From contig NC_081413.1 in NCBI RefSeq assembly GCF_030272615.1, positions 336,967,302 to 337,031,301 on the forward strand: DNA of 64,000 nucleotides, written 5' to 3'. Source of the DNA: Cryptomeria japonica (lineage: Eukaryota; Streptophyta; Pinopsida; Cupressales; Cupressaceae). Shown piece by piece: positions 58,092 through 64,000 of this stretch (the first letter of the stretch is position 1; each line of letters starts with the position of its first letter). The position numbers were made by a program, and so were the translations under genes. The notes under the pieces are model-generated. The model did not search any database and was not told the DNA's origin. It saw only the letters and a list, made by a program, of their open reading frames with translations.

Positions 58092-59686
58092 TGATTCATC
58101 TTTGCGGCAGCTATATGCATGTGTACCTATGTGATGAGATGTTTAATGATGTATGTTTTATGTGATGGTTATGATATGGATGCAAATATGTACATGATGA
58201 AATGCAATATTTTTGTTCTTTTATGTTTTAAATATTATGCAAATGTGAATGTGAATGTATGAAATGCAAATGAATATGATAATGCAAAAGAACTATTTAC
58301 ATGATTAAAATGTAAGATGTGCTAATATGTGTTGTGTGCAGGATATGATGCAATTGTGATATCGATATGTATGTATGAAATGCTTATATGTGGTAATGCA
58401 GGTGCAAACAAAATGAAATGCAAATATTTTTGGTGTGTCATTATACTCAGTCATGTGATAGCAGGGTACGCAGACTCGAGAAGGACGATGGAAGTCAATC
58501 AAGAAAGGGGGATGAAAGATAGAAGATATGAAAGTGAAAGAGCTTCTTGTGCGTTATCATCATTGAGTTTTATTATGGCAAGTAGGTTATGATAATCGAG
58601 GCATATGTTCGACCCAGAAAGTCATTGTACCTGTTTGCATGGAGATAAGACAATCACAAACAAGGAATGCCCCAGTTCATACTAGACTCACAGTGTCCTC
58701 ATATCCTTGGACAAGTCATAGCATTACTAAGAGACAATCCACAGACAGCAAAGAAAAATAGGTGACGATACCCCATCCTCGCCTTTCTAGTCAAAGACAT
58801 CCTGGAGATAAAATCTCTAGTCAGAGACATCCCAGAAAAGCTAAAAGACATGTCACCAAAAGATAAAAATCAAAAGAAAACCAAGACTCGACACCAACAT
58901 TCATTGTAGTCCTCAGGTTTAGTGTCTCTTGTCACTTGTATAAGTCGTATTTGATTGTGGTCACAATGTTTACTTTCACAAAAAGGATAGATAGCATTGA
59001 ACCATATGTTGTCTGAGTTCGTTGAAAGATTTGATTTGTTAAAGCACATTGTTGCTGTTGTGTATCATCTAAAACTGACTAAATCTAGGAAACCGATACA
59101 TTATTGCGGAGAAGACGAAACTTGATTGCGGATTGGCGATGCAACTGTTGCTTTATTGTGGATTATGCGCACATAGACTGAAGGAAGCTGGAAGAAACTG
59201 AACTCCTCAAAACATGCGATGATCTCAGTTCCACACCCATCACTAGACGTAGGATTTTCCTTAGCCACAAATAGGAGCTGATTTATTATGGATGGAAAAG
59301 GATGAAAATGAAGGTTATTATGAATGGCGAACCACTCTTGGGTAGATCAATAACAAGCCATGATGGGAATGGGTATGTTTATTATGAATGGATAGATTGT
59401 GAGTGTGTGCAAAGTGAAAGGATGAAAGTGAATCCTGAAGGAGGGAGGAGCAATGTCTCTACGCATAGCGCTGGTGACCCAGTTTTCACCATGGTACTTG
59501 CCCAAGGCGCCACCGAAGTGGTTTTCACCGTTGGACGAAATTATTTCTTTACTTTTTTGATTTTTTTCAATGTTTTTTGTGTCACAAGGCGCCTGTTTGC
59601 CAGGTTTTCACCAAGTAACAATTTTTTGTTTTATGATTTTTTTTTGTATTTTTGAATTAGGATATTCCAAAGAGCTATGTATAAAA
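57902..59686. other. Untranslated part of element D between the PMD gene and integrase
   Basis: AT-rich, with words like GAAATGCAAATG repeated around 58200-58430. Short ORFs have no domain. It lies where the PMD transcript and the gag-pol transcript would end facing each other. Confidence 0.5.
58011..58087. repeat. (TA)n microsatellite
   Basis: About 38 TA units, 110 bp after the end of the PMD frame. Confidence 0.95.
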
Positions 59687-60654
59687 CTAGCGAAGGTGCA
59701 TGTTGTTGATGGGATCCTCTAAAGGTTCACCCTCTATGGTTGAGAGCTGATATGCACCAGATCCATATGCTGTTGTAATGATGTAAGGACCAGGCCAGTT
59801 TGGTTCGAACTTGCCCTTCTTCTCTCTGTCTTGCTGATTTTTGGGGTTTTCTCTGAGAACAAAATCACCTACCTCAAATGTGCGAGGCTTGACTTTGTGA
59901 TTGTAGCTGCGACTCATTCGTTGTTGATAAGCCTTGAGATGATTAAAAGCAGTTTGTCTTCGTTCATCCAATAGTTCAAGTTCTTGTAAGCGAGAGACCC
60001 TATAGTCTTCATCACTGATAATGTTTTGCAAAGAGACTCGTAAAGAGGGTAGCTCAACCTCATAGGCAAGATGGCTTCAGCGCTGTAGACAAGTGAATAG
60101 GGTGTAGCTCCTATAGGTGTGCGGACACTTGTGCGGTAGGCCCAAAGAGCAAGATTAAGTTGGATATGCCAATTACGCCCAACGTCGTCGACTGTCTTTT
60201 TTAAGATTTTAAGGATTGTTTTATTAGATGCCTCAGCTTGACCGTTACCTTGAGGGTAATAAGGTGTAGAAAAACAATGGGAAATATGGAAGCGATCACA
60301 GAGTTCACAAACATCCTGATTTTTGAAGGGACGCCCGTTATCGGTGATAATGGAAACAGGAATACCGTATCGACAAATGATATAGTTGAGAATGAACGTA
60401 GCAATCTATTTTTTAGTGACTTGTGTGAGAGGTATGGCTTCGATCCATTTTGTGAAATACTCTGTGGCAGTGATAATGAATTTATGATCGTTGGAGGATG
60501 GAGGGTGAATCTTGCCTATGAGATCGAATCCCCACTGACAAAAGGGCCAAGGAGTCGCAATTGGTTGAAGTTCTTGTGTTGGCGCATGAATGAGGTCTCC
60601 ATGAAGTTGACACTGCTTACATTTCTTGACAAACTGATATGAGTCTTTTTCCAT
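59687..60654 (-). pseudogene. Element D integrase
   Basis: 60654-60406 gives the zinc-region end (CKQCQLHGD) and core start (QWGFDLIGKIHPPS, KWIEAIPL). The next 300 bp, in other frames, reads ITDNGRPFKNQDV, YYPQGNGQAEASNKT and LWAYRTSVRTPIGATPYSLV. 60031-59687 is the C-terminal part (VGDFVLRENPKNQQD, GPYIITTAYGSGAYQL). D, D and E of the DDE core are present, but frame breaks separate the pieces. Confidence 0.85.
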
Positions 60655-60953
60655 ATTGGGCCAGTAATATCCAGTCCTGATGAGTTTCTTGGCTAAGGTA
60701 GGACCACTAGAATGTGGACCACATATCCCTTCATGTACTTCACGTAATGCAATCTGAGCTTTGTCGCTTTCTAAACATCTAAGAAGAGTGCCATCTAGAC
60801 CTCGACGGTATAGGATATCTAAAATGATGTACCGAGAAGATTGGCGGATGAAAGTGCGATGTTGGTTATTGGATAGATCAGGAGGTAGGGTATTGTCACG
60901 AAGGTATGTGAAAATGGAACCATATAACTAGGACTCAGGACCAACGACACATA

Positions 60954-61976
60954 TCATCTTAGTAGGAGTGATTTCATATGAGGGAACCAAAAGGTTACCA
61001 CCAAGAACTCATAGCGGGTCTTATTCAGAGGTAGATCGATCAGTGAAGCAATTGTAGCCATGGCATCTGCGGCTCGATTCTGCTCTCTTGGTATCTGCTC
61101 AAAGTCTATCTTTGTGAAATGTTGTTTCAGGTCATCTACCATTCTTTTGTAAGGCATTAATTTCTCATCCTTTGTTTGGTAATCATCAGTTGCTTGATGG
61201 ATTACAAGTTGAGAGTCCCCAAAAATACGAAGTTCTTGGATCTTCCACTGAACAACAATCCGTAATCCTGTTGTTAATGCCTCATATTCCGCTATGTTAT
61301 TAGTGCAAGGAAATGATAAGTGGTATGATTTTGGTATAGAATCCCCTTGAGGAGTTATAAAGAGGATGCCAGCTCCTACCCCATGCTGTGTGTATGAGCC
61401 GTCAAAGTATAATTGCCATGGTTTTGCATGTGACACTGTTAAAATGGATTCATCTGGAAATTTCAAAATTAGAGGAACATCATCTATCATGGGGGCATCC
61501 GCTAACTGATCTGCAATAGCTTGTCCTTTTATTGCTTTTCTGTCCACATACTTGATGTCAAATTCACTCAGGAGCATCACCCATTTGGCTAGTCGTCCAG
61601 TAAGTGTTGCTTTATTGAGAAGGTATTTCAACGGATCAATCCTTGCAACCAACTTAGTCTTATGAGTTAGCATGTAATGTTGTAATTTATGCGAAGCAAA
61701 GACCACGATGAGACATGCGCGCTCAATTGGTGTGTAGTTTAGCTCATATCCCACCAATGTGCGGCTGATGTAATAGACTGCCTTTTATTTGCCTTCAGTG
61801 ACCTGTTGTGCTAAGAGTGTCCCCAGTGCTGTTGAAGTAGTTGATATGTATAGTAATAAAGGCTGATCTGGAATTGGTGGCATCAAAACTGGTGGATTCA
61901 GAAGATAATCTTTGAGTATATGGAAAGTCTGTTGACAGTTATCATCCCATTTGAATTTGATGTTTTTATGTAGCAA
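60954..61976 (-). pseudogene. Element D RNase H and second (archaeal-type) RNase H
   Basis: 61976-61785 and the start of the next frame give the Ty3-type RNase H (LLYISTTSTALGTLLAQQ, NYTPIERACLIVVFASHKL). The following 267-codon frame (61757-60954) holds the extra RNase H: LYFDGSYTQHGVGAGI, NNIAEYEALTTGLR, IFGDSQLVIHQ and EQNRAADAMA, with the D-E-D-D pattern intact. A TAA separates the two. Confidence 0.88.
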
Positions 61977-61999
61977 GTGCTGAAAGGGATTACATTTAT

Positions 62000-63176
62000 C
62001 TGCAAGTTGTGCTATGAATCTTCATATGGACTGGAGTCTCCCTTGTAAAGATCGAAGCTGACTGATGTTTTGTGGTGGTTGCATCTCTAGGATGGCCTTG
62101 ACTTTTTTTGGATCAGCTTCGATTCCTCTTTTTGATACAATGAATCCTAGGAGCTTCCCGGAGGTTAATCCAAAGACACATTTCTTGGGGTTTAATCTTA
62201 CTTTTTATTTTTCCAACCGATCAAAGACAACTGAAAGTATATCCAAATGTGTATTTCTGTCTATTGATTTACCCAAGAGGTCATCAACATAATTTTCCAC
62301 AGTAATGTGCATGAGATCATGAAAGATAGTAGTCATGGCTCTTTGATATGTAGCGCCTGCATTTTTTAGCCCAAAGGGCATGACATTCTAGCAGAAAGTT
62401 CCCCAAGGACAAGTGAATGTTGTTTTGTGCTGGTCTTCGGATGCAATTTTTATTTGATTGTAACCAGAGAATCCATCCATCAAGGATAACATCGCATGAC
62501 CTGCTGTGAGATCGACAATTAGGTCAATATTTGGTAACGGAAAATCATCCTTCGGACAAGATTTGTTGATGTCTCTGAAATCTGTACATATTCTGATGCT
62601 ACGGTCTGGTTTACTAATAGGCACTAAGTTGGAGATCCATTCAGGATAATCAATTGGGCGTATGAATCCGACATCCAATAATTTCTCAAGTTCTGCTTTG
62701 ACTAGTAATGCCACTTGTGGATGCATCTTTCTTAATTTTTGTTTCACTGGTTTTGCCCCCGGTTTGACTATCAAATGGTGCATTACCAAATCCGGATCCA
62801 ATCCAGGCATATCAGCGTATGACCATGCAAAGTTGATTTGTCGTTCCGTGAAGAAACTTATGAATTTTGACCTTTCTGACTCTGTCAAAGATTGAGCCAA
62901 GAATATGTTGTGTGGAACTTCTTCTGTAACAATGTTTGTTTTGATAGTCTCCTCTACCAACATGGATGACTTTTCCTCATATGATGTTGGGAGAATGTCA
63001 AGCCTTCCATCTTCGGGTGCCTCAGAGAGGTTTTCGCCCTTAGATACGTCCTTTCTTTTTACTTTTTTGGGGTCAAACAGCGCCACAATGTGGTTTTCAC
63101 CATAAGATCCTTGATTTGTTTTTATTTTCATATTTTTGTGACTAGAAGGCCCGACACCCTCACCAAAATACGCCAC
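62000..63176 (-). pseudogene. Element D reverse transcriptase
   Basis: FSWSYADMPGLDPDL-like spacer (sequence FAWSYADMPG), HHLIVKPGAKPVKQKLRK, IRICTDFRDINKSCPKDDFP and SLMDGFSGYNQIKIA, then a stop at 62388. The rest continues with VMPFGLKNAGATYQR and YVDD near 62285-62296, then a thumb region with one more stop. Confidence 0.9.
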
Positions 63177-63230
63177 GCTATTGAGTTCTATAGTGTATCC
63201 CGCTTTATGGTCTTTAGGGGGAAGATCATC

Positions 63231-63977
63231 TCATATGCCAAGATAGTCAATAAAAGCTTCATCATTTTGGAATGTGTCAAACTGTGCAGGTCCTTCATGA
63301 TCCCAGTCAATGAGTTGGTGGTGGACAAGGGGAAGGCCTTTGATGTCTTCGAAGTTAGCGGGGCTAAGAGTGAAGATGCAATTATATTCCGGTATGTTGA
63401 GGTAGTTATCGAGGTCATCGTTGGCACTCTCCTCATCAGTCTCGATCGTGAACGAATCCAAATTATCATCACTAGTAGCACATTCTGGGACAGGTGTTCT
63501 CATTTTATGTGATTTCAACTTAGAACCTAGAGACAAGGATTGTGTGGAATCCTCTGGGGTTGTTTCTTGACCAACTTTGAATTTCCTATTAAATTCCTCT
63601 TCTTCTGTTGGCTCACTTGGTTCTTTAAATGTCTCGGTGAGCTCATAGTCATTAGAGGATTTGTTTGAACCCCATTCCCATTCATTGGAGTCTGTGGAAT
63701 AGCGATTTTCTTGTTGAATTTTGGCAGCTTTGATTTGTAATGCTTCTTCTGTCTTTTGAGTGTGGACCTTGGAAGTCATGAAACCAAGTCCTTTGGAACG
63801 TTCCTTTTTTAATGTCAATTCAGGTTGTAAAGGTTCAATGATGCCTTCCTTTCTTAACCCAAGAGGGCTTTTGCCATCATACTCAATTTTTTGTAGAATC
63901 TTGAACCCTTTGCCATACATCTCACATGGTATATTGATGTGATCTTCTGTATCATTTTCAAGGTCTTTGTAAAGCAT
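63231..63977 (-). pseudogene. Element D G-patch-like linker before RT
   Basis: The frame is open to the window edge. KIEYDGKSPLGLRKEGIIEP and KKERSKGLGF have the spacing of the G-patch-like module found between protease and RT in Tat-type elements. The rest is acidic (EPTEEEEFNRKF, ETDEESANDDLDNYL). It ends at a stop 54 nt before the RT frame. Protease and gag should be further right. Confidence 0.65.
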
Positions 63978-64000
63978 TTTGTATAAGTCTTCTTCTTCTA

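Larger units (their letters stand above)
53859..64000 (-). mobile_element. Tat/Ogre-like Ty3/gypsy element D, right end outside window
   Basis: The 3' LTR is at 53859-54653. Gag-pol reads leftward on the minus strand from the window edge: G-patch-like linker, RT, RNase H, second archaeal-type RNase H, integrase. The double RNase H is the hallmark of the Tat lineage. A 5-kb region between integrase and LTR carries an antisense gene and tandem repeats, another Tat feature. It interrupts a LINE. The flanking bases GATAG (53854-53858) are the predicted TSD. Confidence 0.85.

Overview
The window is plant nuclear DNA, AT-rich and dominated by transposable elements. It is built around one host gene on the minus strand: a CASTOR/POLLUX (DMI1)-type nuclear-envelope ion channel gene. 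Seven exons can be read, from the start codon at 47247 down to 3782. Two of its introns are very large (13.7 kb and 27.5 kb) and filled with retroelements; the 3' exons lie beyond the left edge. The combination of a conserved land-plant gene, giant introns and old, diverse LTR elements suggests a gymnosperm (conifer-like) genome. That placement is inference; only 'seed plant' is secure.

Layout from left to right. 1-3781: intron 7 of the channel gene, starting with a Copia LTR end. 3782-4030: exon 7. 4031-31546: intron 6, holding a Gypsy gag fragment (5.6-6.3 kb), a (TA)n tract, degenerate repeats, a decayed ORF of unknown function (11997-14354), a complete Ty1/copia element B (15176-21961, TSD TTGGA) with a small DNA transposon nested in it (16013-17140), and a second complete copia element C (23250-30834, TSD GTTTA) with a 1.5-kb insertion in one LTR. 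31547-32284: exons 6, 5 and 4. 32285-45957: intron 3, with a degenerate repeat field, an old LTR piece split by a complete Ty3/gypsy chromovirus A (35415-42928, TSD GCCAT), and a tRNA-type SINE (43113-43396). 45958-47247: exons 3, 2 and 1. Upstream of the gene: an RNase H fragment of a LINE (minus), a LINE on the plus strand (about 51.06-53.86 kb), and a large Tat/Ogre-like Ty3/gypsy element D that interrupts the LINE at 53859 and runs off the right edge.

Element D is the most unusual part. Its gag-pol reads on the minus strand (G-patch-like linker, RT, RNase H, second archaeal-type RNase H, integrase). Between integrase and the 3' LTR it carries a long plus-strand (antisense) gene encoding a plant mobile domain (PMD) protein, with its own TATA box, a predicted 5' exon and an intron built of two tandem-repeat arrays. 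The main exon is one reading frame of 643 codons broken by five stops, each explainable by a single C-to-T (or G-to-A) transition. The unrelated ORF at 11997-14354 shows the same pattern, as do the stops in element A, which points to decay by deamination of methylated cytosine.

The channel gene appears intact in the visible part: every exon joins in phase 0 with GT-AG borders, and 586 codons cover the acidic N-terminus, four membrane segments, the pore and most of the first RCK domain. The pore motif reads ADSGSH.
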